The notes beneath the pieces are model-generated. The model saw only the letters and a program-made list of their open reading frames with translations. It was not told the DNA's origin and ran no database searches. The position numbers and the translations under genes were made by a program. A stretch of 64,000 nucleotides of DNA from Arthrobacter rhizosphaerae (GTDB lineage Bacteria > Actinomycetota > Actinomycetes > Actinomycetales > Micrococcaceae). The DNA lies in assembly GCF_023062595.1 (NCBI RefSeq), contig NZ_JALLAN010000021.1:19022-83021 (forward strand), given 5' to 3'. Positions 42,078 through 49,840 of this stretch are shown in pieces; the stretch's first letter is position 1, and every line of letters starts with the position of its first letter.

Positions 42078-44090
42078 TTAGCGGGAACGTTTCATTTGGT
42101 GCAGATGGTCATACTGGACGGCATGCCTCACAGGTGCGTTGGGTGCGCCGTAGCCGTCATAGGCGCCGCGGCGTTCCACCATTTCGAAGAACACGCTCCC
42201 GACGGTGGCCGTGTAGAAGTGGAGGAACTCCCCGTCAGCATCCCGGTCGTAAAGGAGGTTGAGCTCCCGGAGGGTGGCAAGGAAATCCGGCTCGAGTGCG
42301 AACCTGGCGTCCAGATCCTCGTAGTAGTTGTCCGGGATCCGGAGGAACTCCAGGCCGCGGTCACGGCATTCCTTCGCGGTGGCAACGAGGTCGGTGACAG
42401 CGAAGGCAATGTGCTCCTGGTACGTCCGCCGCAGGCCACCGGTTCCACCGTCCTGCCGGCCGTCGTCGTACGCGCTGTCCTGCTGCCCGCCGTCCTGCTG
42501 GAGCAGCGGGGCAAGGTTCAGCACAAGGCGCACGGCGCGGTCCTCAGTAAGCATCACCTGCGAACGGACCAGGCCTGTGGGGCTGGGAACCTCCGCATAC
42601 GGCTGCGGCTGCAGGGCCAGCGCGCTGGTGTAGAAAAGCACGGCCTCGTCGAAGTGCTGCCACGGCTGCGCCAGGTTTACATGGTCAATCACGGCAGCTG
42701 TAGTGGGGGCTCCGGGTCTTGCACCTGACGCACCTAAAGCAATTGGGAACTGCGGAGTTGCCGGCCCGACGCCAAATTCGGAAATCCACGCCGCCGTTCC
42801 ATCGAAGCTGCCCTGGCACAGGAAGATCTCCGTGGAGTCCGGCGCCGCGAAACCCTGGAACACCTCCTCATTGGCCTGGCTTTTTCGTGGCACGGCCGGT
42901 GCCTTGAGCTGCTGAGCTCGGGCGGAGGCAAGCAAGGGGGAATCGACGTCGAATCCCAGGGCTGCAATGCTGGGCGCGGCGCTCAGTGGCCCCGACGCAC
43001 CCGACCCGGGTTCTTCGTTGATGATCACGCGTGCGTGGCCCATAGTCCACAGTTGCACATCCTTGGTGCGGTGGCGTCCGTTGAACTCGAAACCCAGCTG
43101 GCCCAGGACCTTTTCCAGCCCGGCCGCGTCCCCTGCCCTGACTTCGGCAAAGTTGAAACCCGTAGGTTCAGCCACCTTCGGGAGGGTTGCGAGTTCCATG
43201 GGATAACGACGGCGGACCGCGGCCCCGCTCACTGCAGGTGTGCCGCTGCTGTTGCCAACCCGCGGGTGGGTATCAAGCCACTGGGCGCTTTGCTCTTCCA
43301 GCCAAATGAGGGAACGCATGGCATCAACAGCGGTGCGCTCGACGTCGGACTGGCGGAAGACGTCGTTGAAGACTTCGAGCGAGACGGGGCCCGCGTATCT
43401 TGCCCGGACAACATGGCCCATGAATTTGGCGAGCTCAAACTGACCCTCTCCCGGGAAGACACGGTAGTGCCGGCTCCAGGAAAGTACGTCCAGGGAGAGC
43501 TTGGGCGCGTCGGCCACCTGTACGAAGAAGATCTTGGCGGGGTTGAGGCCCTCAATCGGAGCCGTATCCCAGTCGCGGGAGAGGATGTGGAAAGAGTCCA
43601 GGCACGTCCCCAGATTTGGATGGTCCACCGCCTCGACCAGCCGGTGGGCGTGCTCGTAGTCGTTGACATACCTGCCCCAGGCCAATGCCTCATAGGCCAC
43701 TTTGACGCCGTAGTTTCCGGCAAGCTCCGCAAGCCTTAAGAGCTGCTCTGCCCGGAGGCCGTCATCGTCGATGGTGGCTGTGGCGACGTTGGTGCAGGCC
43801 AGCATGGTGTCCATGCCCAAGCGGGACATGAGCTTGAACTTGGCCTCAGCGCGGCGAAGGTTCCCATCAAGCAGGTCCTCGCTGACGCTATCGAAATCCC
43901 GGAACGGCTGATAAAGGTCCAGCGTCAGTCCAAGGTCTGAAGCCATGGTTCTGACGTCCTCAGGGCTCAGCGGCGAGGTCACCAGGTCCTGTTCGAAGAT
44001 TTCAATGCCATCGAAACCGGCAATTGCACACGCCTGCATCTTCTCCTTCAGCGTCCCGGAAAGGCACACGGTAGCGATCCCCGTACGCAT
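42078..44090 (-). CDS. 3-dehydroshikimate dehydratase fused to an HPPD-like domain
   Basis: The 670-residue protein has two domains. Residues 1-285 form a TIM-barrel (sugar phosphate isomerase/epimerase-like) that matches bacterial 3-dehydroshikimate dehydratases (QuiC/AsbF type), which make protocatechuate. Residues about 300-650 form two VOC modules like 4-hydroxyphenylpyruvate dioxygenase, with the metal-ligand patterns DHVNLAQPW, EHIAFAVTDL and SVFFEMVERRG. It shares one base with the shikimate dehydrogenase gene upstream. The fused domain's activity is unknown; in Pseudomonas and other relatives a similar fusion exists. Confidence 0.88.
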   Translation of the reverse strand: MRTGIATVCLSGTLKEKMQACAIAGFDGIEIFEQDLVTSPLSPEDVRTMASDLGLTLDLYQPFRDFDSVSEDLLDGNLRRAEAKFKLMSRLGMDTMLACTNVATATIDDDGLRAEQLLRLAELAGNYGVKVAYEALAWGRYVNDYEHAHRLVEAVDHPNLGTCLDSFHILSRDWDTAPIEGLNPAKIFFVQVADAPKLSLDVLSWSRHYRVFPGEGQFELAKFMGHVVRARYAGPVSLEVFNDVFRQSDVERTAVDAMRSLIWLEEQSAQWLDTHPRVGNSSGTPAVSGAAVRRRYPMELATLPKVAEPTGFNFAEVRAGDAAGLEKVLGQLGFEFNGRHRTKDVQLWTMGHARVIINEEPGSGASGPLSAAPSIAALGFDVDSPLLASARAQQLKAPAVPRKSQANEEVFQGFAAPDSTEIFLCQGSFDGTAAWISEFGVGPATPQFPIALGASGARPGAPTTAAVIDHVNLAQPWQHFDEAVLFYTSALALQPQPYAEVPSPTGLVRSQVMLTEDRAVRLVLNLAPLLQQDGGQQDSAYDDGRQDGGTGGLRRTYQEHIAFAVTDLVATAKECRDRGLEFLRIPDNYYEDLDARFALEPDFLATLRELNLLYDRDADGEFLHFYTATVGSVFFEMVERRGAYDGYGAPNAPVRHAVQYDHLHQMKRSR

Positions 44091-44971
44091 CAGACGGTCA
44101 CCCCTTCCGCGGCCACAAGCTCCAGGAAGTGGGCACGCATCCGTTCCGCATCGGCTTCAAGCCCCGTGAAGATTCGGAAAGAATCTGCCGCCTGGCCCAC
44201 CGCCATCCGTCCGCCGTCGAGGACATCGCAGCCCTTGGCCTTGGCTTCACGCACGAGTTCGGTTTCGATAGGGCGGTACACGATGTCGGCCACCCAGTGG
44301 CGGGATTCCAGGACTGACGGCTCCAACGGCGTGCCGGGGTGGGCGGCCATACCGGTCGGAGTGCAGTGCACCAGGCCGTCCGCCAGCGGCATGAGCCGCG
44401 GTAGCTCCGCCGTCGTCCGGGCAGTGATGGTCCTGTCAGGGAAGAGACCGGAAAGCTCGACGGCGCGTTCAGCGCACCGCATGGTGTCCATATCCACGAG
44501 GTCCAGCGTCTGGGTGCCGGCCATCAGCAGTGCGTACGCGACGGCGGAACCAGCCCCGCCGGCTCCAAGCTGGACCACCCGGGTGAGTTTGGCATCCGGA
44601 AGGCCCGAGGAAAGGGCTGCACCGAAGCCGGAAGAGTCTGTGTTGTGCCCGATGAAGCGGCCATCCCGGATTACCACGGTGTTCACGGCCCCCAGCTTCA
44701 GGGCGTCCGGCGACACTTCATCAAGATGATTCAGCACCAGTTGTTTGCAGGGATGGGTGATGTTCAGGCCATTGAAGCCGAGGCGGAAAGCCGCCTTCAG
44801 CAAGTCGCCGATTGCGGCGGCCGGGACACCGATTTCGCCCAAATCGATGGGGCGGTAGAGATAGCGGAGGCCTTGCCGGTCACCTTCACGTTCATGCATG
44901 AGGGGCGTCAGCGAGGGCATCACGCCGTCGCCTATGAGTCCTACGAGAAAGGACTCTGCTCGATTGCTCAT
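44090..44971 (-). CDS. aroE: Shikimate/quinate dehydrogenase
   Basis: The 293-residue protein oxidises shikimate (or quinate) to 3-dehydroshikimate (or dehydroquinate) with NAD(P). Motifs are LNITHPCKQLVLNHLDE near residue 72 with the catalytic lysine, NTDSSGFGAAL near residue 114 with the catalytic Asp, and the nucleotide loop GAGGAGSAVAYALL near residue 136. Being the first gene of a catabolic operon, it is inferred to be the catabolic QuiB-type enzyme, not the biosynthetic AroE. It is coupled to the dehydratase gene downstream. Confidence 0.9.
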   Translation of the reverse strand: MSNRAESFLVGLIGDGVMPSLTPLMHEREGDRQGLRYLYRPIDLGEIGVPAAAIGDLLKAAFRLGFNGLNITHPCKQLVLNHLDEVSPDALKLGAVNTVVIRDGRFIGHNTDSSGFGAALSSGLPDAKLTRVVQLGAGGAGSAVAYALLMAGTQTLDLVDMDTMRCAERAVELSGLFPDRTITARTTAELPRLMPLADGLVHCTPTGMAAHPGTPLEPSVLESRHWVADIVYRPIETELVREAKAKGCDVLDGGRMAVGQAADSFRIFTGLEADAERMRAHFLELVAAEGVTV

Positions 44972-45077
44972 CCGGTTAGCTCCTTTGACAACACCACGCG
45001 GCCGCGTTGACGCCGCAGCGTCGGCTCATGCCGGGTGGTACGAGTTACAGTACAGGAAATGTTCATATGATGCACTC

Positions 45078-45096
45078 TTGTTCTTATCGCGAACAA
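45078..45096. promoter_or_regulatory. Candidate IclR-type operator of the hydroaromatic operon
   Basis: TTGTTC (45078-45083) and GAACAA (45091-45096) are complementary around 7 bases. The TGTTC-N7-GAACA form resembles IclR-family boxes. It lies 107-125 bases upstream of the first gene (start 44971) and 3 bases before the 3' end of the regulator gene. Confidence 0.5.
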
Positions 45097-45098
45097 TG

Positions 45099-45950
45099 TT
45101 AACGTTCGGGGAGGCGGGCCGCGAGTTCAGCCGCCGCTTCCTGCAGTACAGGCACAAGGGCAATCAGCGCTTCCATGCTGAGCCGGAACACCGGAACGGC
45201 TGTGGCCAGGGACGCGAAAGCGTGGCCCTGGGAATTGAAAACCGGGACGGCGACGGCGCGCATCCCAAGCTCGTTCTCCTGGTCCATGGTGGCGTAGCCG
45301 CGCTTTCGGACCAGATCAATTTCCGCTCGGAATGCGTCGCGGCCAGTGATGGAGAACTCCGTCAGCGGCACAAGGTCCAGGCTTTCAACAAGTTCCTTGC
45401 GGGCGGCCTCATCAGCAAAGGCCACCAGGGCTTTCCCTACGGCCGTGGTGTGAAGGGATCCGAGATGTCCGGGGTCGCTCGTAACCCGGAACGTTTGCGG
45501 ACCGTCCACCTTGTTCACCGTGAGGTGATGGTTTCCATCGCGCACCGAAAGGATGGTGGCCTCGGCCGTCAATTCGGTAACTCTGCGCAGGATGGGCAGG
45601 GCGGTGCCGGCGAAGCCGTGGTGATTGGAGACCCGCTGGCCCAGCTGGAAGACCCGCAACCCAAGATGGTAGCGGCGGCCGTCCGGTTCGTAGTCCACAA
45701 ACCCGTCCCGCGTGAGCGATCCGAGCAAACGGTAAGTGGTGCTGAACGGCAGCTCGGCACGGCGGGAGATCTCGGCAGCACTGGCGCCTCTTGGCTCGTC
45801 CCCGAGCAGTACCAGCAAGCCGAGGGCCTTCCCGACCATATCCGTGCGCGAATCATCCTTGCCGCCCTTCGATGCCCTGACAGCATCGATTTCCTTGGCG
45901 TCGGCGGTTCCATTGGAGGCATCATGGCCTGTGTTTTGACTCACACTCAT
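45099..45950 (-). CDS. IclR family transcriptional regulator
   Basis: The 283-residue protein has a winged helix (AAEISRRAELPFSTTYRLLGSL, residues about 52-73) and an IclR effector domain (VGKALVAFADEAARKELVESL). It lies between the hydroaromatic operon and the divergent transporter gene, so it is inferred to control shikimate or quinate uptake and breakdown. An inverted repeat at 45962-46066 in its promoter region may be its binding site. The ATG at 45950 is weakly supported; an in-frame ATG at 45968 would overlap the repeat arm. Confidence 0.82.
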   Translation of the reverse strand: MSVSQNTGHDASNGTADAKEIDAVRASKGGKDDSRTDMVGKALGLLVLLGDEPRGASAAEISRRAELPFSTTYRLLGSLTRDGFVDYEPDGRRYHLGLRVFQLGQRVSNHHGFAGTALPILRRVTELTAEATILSVRDGNHHLTVNKVDGPQTFRVTSDPGHLGSLHTTAVGKALVAFADEAARKELVESLDLVPLTEFSITGRDAFRAEIDLVRKRGYATMDQENELGMRAVAVPVFNSQGHAFASLATAVPVFRLSMEALIALVPVLQEAAAELAARLPER

Positions 45951-45961
45951 AACTCGATGTT

Positions 45962-46066
45962 GCCACATAGTGAGAGCTATTGCTAGATCATGAAAGTTTT
46001 TCTTGACAGGTGACTGTGCTCACATTCATGCTTGCTGTATCGCAACAGTAGCTCTCACCATGTGGC
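45962..46066. promoter_or_regulatory. 18-bp inverted repeat in the divergent promoter region
   Basis: GCCACATAGTGAGAGCTA (45962-45979) and TAGCTCTCACCATGTGGC (46049-46066) are complementary at 17 of 18 positions, 69 bases apart. The region separates the IclR gene from the divergent transporter gene. Arms this far apart suggest two operator halves for DNA looping, one in front of each gene, rather than a hairpin. A TTGACA (46003-46008) lies between them. Confidence 0.6.
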
Positions 46067-46167
46067 TACGGGTCTTCCCAAGGACCTCGCGGCGCCCCAC
46101 ACTGAACCGGTAGCCGTTGAGAAGCGCATGATTCATCCGCGACATTGTCGTCACGCAAAGGAACACC

Positions 46168-47487
46168 ATGAGCCAGACCCTCCCGTCCAGCACGCCGGAC
46201 GTCTTAGCACCGGCCGGGACCCCCAAGAAAGCAGCCCTTGCCAGTTTCCTGGGCAGCGCCGTCGAGTACTACGACTTCTTCATCTTCGGTTCCGCCGCTG
46301 CCCTGATTTTTCCCACAGTGTTCTTCCCCAATGCCGACGCCAACGCGGCCATCATGTCCTTCGCCACCTTTGGCTTTGCCTACGTGGCACGGCCGGTAGG
46401 TGCTGTCATCCTGGGTCACTTCGGCGACCGAGTAGGCCGGCGGAAAGTACTGATGTTCACCCTCCTGCTGATGGGTGCCTCAACGTTCCTGATTGGCTGC
46501 CTGCCGGACTTCAACACTGTGGGCTGGTGGGCCCCGGCCCTGCTGGTGGTGGCACGTCTCTGCCAAGGGCTCTCCGCAGCCGGTGAGCAGGCCGGCGCTT
46601 CGTCCATGACACTGGAGCACGCACCGGACAACCGCCGTTCCTTCTTCACGTCGTGGACTCTCACCGGTACCCAGGGCGGACAGATCCTTGCGGCCCTCGT
46701 CTTTATCCCGGTCCTCGCCCTTCCCGATGAGATCAAGTACGGCATCGGCTGGCGGATCCCGTTCTGGCTCAGCGCAGTGGTGGTTGTGGTGGCCTTCTTT
46801 ATCCGCCGCACGCTCCACGAGCCGCCGGCATTCGAGGAAGCCCAAAAGAACGCCGAGATCTCGAAGCTTCCTGTGGCTGACCTTCTCAAGTCACACTGGC
46901 GCGACGTCCTCCGGGTTGTTGCCTGCGCCTTCATCGCCGCAGTATCCACTGTGTTCGGCACCCTGGCGATCAGCTATGCCAAGACTGTTGCCGGCGTAGA
47001 CGGGACCACCACACTCTGGCTCGTGGTCGGCGCAAACCTGGTGGCTCTCGGCACCCAGCCGCTGTTTGGGCAGCTTGCGGACAGAATCGGCCGCAAGCCG
47101 GTCTTTATCTATGGCGCCCTGGCCAGCGCCGTGTTGACGCCCGTCTTCCTGCTCAGTCTCGAATCCGGCAGTGTGCCTCTTATGTTCCTTGCGGCCATCG
47201 GCTTCTTCTCCTTTGGCTACGCTGCATCCAACGCCGTCTGGCCCTCCTTCTACGCCGAAATGTTCAGCACCAAGGTCCGGTTCTCCGGCTTGGCGATCGG
47301 AACGCAGCTCGGCTTCCTCATGGCAGGCTTTGCTCCGGCCATCGTTGCGGCTTTGGGCGGCATCAAGCCCGGCGGCTGGGTGCAGATCAGTATCTTCACT
47401 GCCGTCATCTGCGTCATTGCCGCCACCTCGGCGCTCACCGCCAAGGAAACCTTCCGCGTGCCCACAAAGGAACTCGGCCTCAAGTAG
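46168..47487 (+). CDS. MFS transporter, MHS family (shikimate-type importer)
   Basis: The 439-residue protein has 12 predicted membrane helices and the metabolite:H+ symporter motifs: GSAVEYYDFFIFGSAAALIFP near residue 28, GHFGDRVGRRKVLM near residue 90 and GARLCQGLSAAGEQAGASSM-like sequence near residue 130. It is inferred to import shikimate, quinate or dehydroshikimate by proton symport, because the neighbouring operon degrades these. AAAGGAACACC precedes the ATG. Other substrates of this family include proline betaine and alpha-ketoglutarate. Confidence 0.9.
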   Translation: MSQTLPSSTPDVLAPAGTPKKAALASFLGSAVEYYDFFIFGSAAALIFPTVFFPNADANAAIMSFATFGFAYVARPVGAVILGHFGDRVGRRKVLMFTLLLMGASTFLIGCLPDFNTVGWWAPALLVVARLCQGLSAAGEQAGASSMTLEHAPDNRRSFFTSWTLTGTQGGQILAALVFIPVLALPDEIKYGIGWRIPFWLSAVVVVVAFFIRRTLHEPPAFEEAQKNAEISKLPVADLLKSHWRDVLRVVACAFIAAVSTVFGTLAISYAKTVAGVDGTTTLWLVVGANLVALGTQPLFGQLADRIGRKPVFIYGALASAVLTPVFLLSLESGSVPLMFLAAIGFFSFGYAASNAVWPSFYAEMFSTKVRFSGLAIGTQLGFLMAGFAPAIVAALGGIKPGGWVQISIFTAVICVIAATSALTAKETFRVPTKELGLK

Positions 47488-47587
47488 CGCACTTCGCCGT
47501 CGTGACCCTGTTTCCTTCCGAAGCGCACGGCACCACGGCGAGTCGTCGGCCTAAAAGGTCAGTCCAGCTTCAAAGAAGGTAACGACG

Positions 47588-47621
47588 GCGGCCCTCCCCC
47601 GCGCTGCGACGGGAGGGCCGC
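47588..47621 (-). terminator. Hairpin at the converging 3' ends
   Basis: GCGGCCCTCCC (47588-47598) and GGGAGGGCCGC (47611-47621) form a perfect 11-bp stem. It is just past the ligase gene stop (leftward) and 100 bases past the transporter stop. A weak T-rich run follows in the leftward direction, so it may terminate both transcripts. Confidence 0.55.
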
Positions 47622-47632
47622 TGCACCCGGTG

Positions 47633-48715
47633 CTAGGGCTTGGTGGCCAGCACCTCTGCCAGATCATAATTAACGGGTTCTTCGAGCTGGTCATAGGTGC
47701 AGGACCGGGGATCCCTGTCCGGGCGCCAGCGGACGAACTGTGCCACGTGACGGAAACGCTCGCCTTCCATGTGGTCATAGGCAACCTCCAGGACGCGCTC
47801 CGGCCGGAGAGGCGTAAAGGACAGATCTTTGCCTGCACTCCATCGGCTGCCCTCGGCGTTGCGCGGGGTTCGCTTGCCTTCCTCCTGTTTCGCCCACGCC
47901 CAGGGGTGGTCTTCGAAATCAGTGACGAGGGGCTGCAGTTCCTCGAAAAGTTCCTTGCGGCGCTTCATGGGAAAGGCGCCCACCACCCCGACACTCGCCA
48001 GCACGCCGTCGTCGTTATAAAGCCCCAGCAGCAGGGAGCCGATGACGTCCGTCCCGCTGGTATGCACCCGGTATCCGGCCAGGACGCAGTCAGCTGTCCG
48101 GGCGTGCTTAACCTTGAACATTGTCCGCTTATCCGGCTGGTACTTGCCCTCCATGGGTTTGGCGATGATGCCGTCAAGGCCTGCACCCTCAAACTGATGG
48201 AACCACTGCTCGGCCCTCGTCTTGTCGTGCGTGACGGCGGTGAGATGGATCGGGGCGTCGGCACCGGAAAGCGCCTCTTCCAAGGCAGCGCGCCGTTGGG
48301 AGAACGGCTGGCTGGTGAAGTCCTGGTCCTCCAGGGCCAGCAGGTCGAAGGCCACAAACTTCACAGGTGTCTGCTCGGACAGCAGCTTTACCCGGCTCGC
48401 GGCGGGGTGGATCCGCTGCTGGAGGGCATCAAAGTCGAGGCGGTCCCCGGATGCTCCCACCAGGATGATTTCGCCGTCGAGCACGCAACGGGGCGGCAGG
48501 TTGGCTTTCAGGGCTTCAACAAGTTCGGGGAAATAGCGGGTCATGGGTTTTCCGTTGCGGCTGCCGATTTCCACTTCCTCTCCGTCGCGGAAAATGATGG
48601 ACCGGAATCCGTCCCACTTCGGCTCGTAACTCAGGTTGCCGTCGGGGATGGCGGTCACGGATTTGGCGAGCATGGGGGCGACAGGGGGCATGACAGGCAG
48701 CTGCATGAGGCCCAT
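47633..48715 (-). CDS. ATP-dependent DNA ligase (LigC type)
   Basis: The 360-residue protein has an adenylation domain with the nucleophile lysine in EPKWDGFRS at residue 33, the SRNGKPMTRYFPEL motif near residue 52, and LDGEIILVG near residue 80, then an OB-fold region ending near LRPERVLEVAYDHMEGERFRHVAQFVRWRPDR in overlapping runs. It lacks the polymerase and phosphoesterase domains of full LigD, so it is the small LigC-type ligase used in repair. Starts at 48715 or 48706 are both possible. Confidence 0.88.
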   Translation of the reverse strand: MGLMQLPVMPPVAPMLAKSVTAIPDGNLSYEPKWDGFRSIIFRDGEEVEIGSRNGKPMTRYFPELVEALKANLPPRCVLDGEIILVGASGDRLDFDALQQRIHPAASRVKLLSEQTPVKFVAFDLLALEDQDFTSQPFSQRRAALEEALSGADAPIHLTAVTHDKTRAEQWFHQFEGAGLDGIIAKPMEGKYQPDKRTMFKVKHARTADCVLAGYRVHTSGTDVIGSLLLGLYNDDGVLASVGVVGAFPMKRRKELFEELQPLVTDFEDHPWAWAKQEEGKRTPRNAEGSRWSAGKDLSFTPLRPERVLEVAYDHMEGERFRHVAQFVRWRPDRDPRSCTYDQLEEPVNYDLAEVLATKP

Positions 48716-48826
48716 TCTTGCCCGGACACCCGCTCAGCGCTACCCCTCCGCGCCTCATCTCCAAGCGCAGCAACAGGGCTCGTGAAATCCTCGACATCCG
48801 ACGGCCAGCGACGGTAGACCTTAACG

Positions 48827-49840
48827 ATGGCTACCTTCGGATTCCACGCATCGCATGAACAGATCAGTCCAGGCCGGCTCTTGAAGGATGTCCAGTTGGC
48901 GGAGAAAGCAGGGTTCGACGCGGCAATGTGCTCGGACCACATCGAACCCTGGTCAGCAAGCCAAGGGCACTCCGGCTTTGCGTGGTCCTGGTTGGGGGCA
49001 GCACTCGCCACCACATCCCTGCGCTTCGGTGTGGTCACAGCACCTGGCCAGCGCTATCACCCAACGATCATTGCCCATGCGTCAGCAACCCTTGCGGACA
49101 TGTTTCCCGGCAGGTTCTGGCTGGCCCCCGGGTCCGGCGAAAACATGAACGAGCACGTTACCGGTGACCCCTGGCCTCCGAAAGAGGTCCGCCAGCAACG
49201 ACTCGAGGAATGCGTTGAGATCATTCGCCGCCTGCATGCGGGCGAAGAGGTCACGCACCACGGGGTGGTCACCGTGCAGCAGGCAAAGCTCTGGGATGTT
49301 CCGGAGATCAAGCCCTTGCTGATTGCGCCTGCCGTGAGCGTGGACACCGCGCGTCGTTCCGCCGCGTGGGCTGACGGGCTGGTCACCGTCAACCAGCCTG
49401 CTGAAAAACTCCAGGAAATGCTCGCGGCTTACCGGGATAACGGCGGCCGGGGCAAGGCAGTGCTCCAGGTGCATTTGTCTTGGGCGGAGCGCGAAGAGGA
49501 GGCGGTGGCCATCGCCCTGGACCAGTGGCACTCGAATGTCTTCTCTCCGCCCGTGATCTGGGATCTGCCAACGGCCGCGCATTTTGACGGCGTCAGCGCG
49601 GCCGTGGGAGAGGAGCAGATCCGCAAGGTGGTGAACGTTTCCGCGGACACAGCCCAGCACGCTGCCTGGCTGCAGGAATACGTAGACCTTGGTTTTGACG
49701 AGCTGTATCTGCACTTCGTCGGCCAGCATCAGGAACCGTTCATCAACACCTTCGCCGAGCGGGTCCTGCCCCAACTCCGGGGATCGAAGAGCGCCGGAGC
49801 CCGCAGCCCTCTCACCGTCGATCAGGAGGTTTCGCCGTGA
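48827..49840 (+). CDS. F420-dependent LLM-class oxidoreductase (G6PDH-related family)
   Basis: The 337-residue TIM-barrel protein is a luciferase-like monooxygenase-family member with the F420/FMN pattern FGFHASHEQISP at the start, EHI-type loop CSDHIEPWSASQGHSGF near residue 33, and GPGQRYHPTIIAHASATLADMFPGRFWLAPGSGE in overlapping runs. It belongs to the F420-dependent glucose-6-phosphate-dehydrogenase-like group. Its stop overlaps the GTG start of the GH13 gene, so the two are translated together. Its substrate is unknown. It has no strong ribosome site. Confidence 0.85.
   Translation: MATFGFHASHEQISPGRLLKDVQLAEKAGFDAAMCSDHIEPWSASQGHSGFAWSWLGAALATTSLRFGVVTAPGQRYHPTIIAHASATLADMFPGRFWLAPGSGENMNEHVTGDPWPPKEVRQQRLEECVEIIRRLHAGEEVTHHGVVTVQQAKLWDVPEIKPLLIAPAVSVDTARRSAAWADGLVTVNQPAEKLQEMLAAYRDNGGRGKAVLQVHLSWAEREEEAVAIALDQWHSNVFSPPVIWDLPTAAHFDGVSAAVGEEQIRKVVNVSADTAQHAAWLQEYVDLGFDELYLHFVGQHQEPFINTFAERVLPQLRGSKSAGARSPLTVDQEVSP

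Noticed and set aside
47588..47621. Dispersed repeat element reading of the hairpin
   Set aside because: It has some similarity in composition to the 59-bp repeat (CGGCCCTCCC), but no alignment beyond 10-11 bases. A simple terminator explains it.
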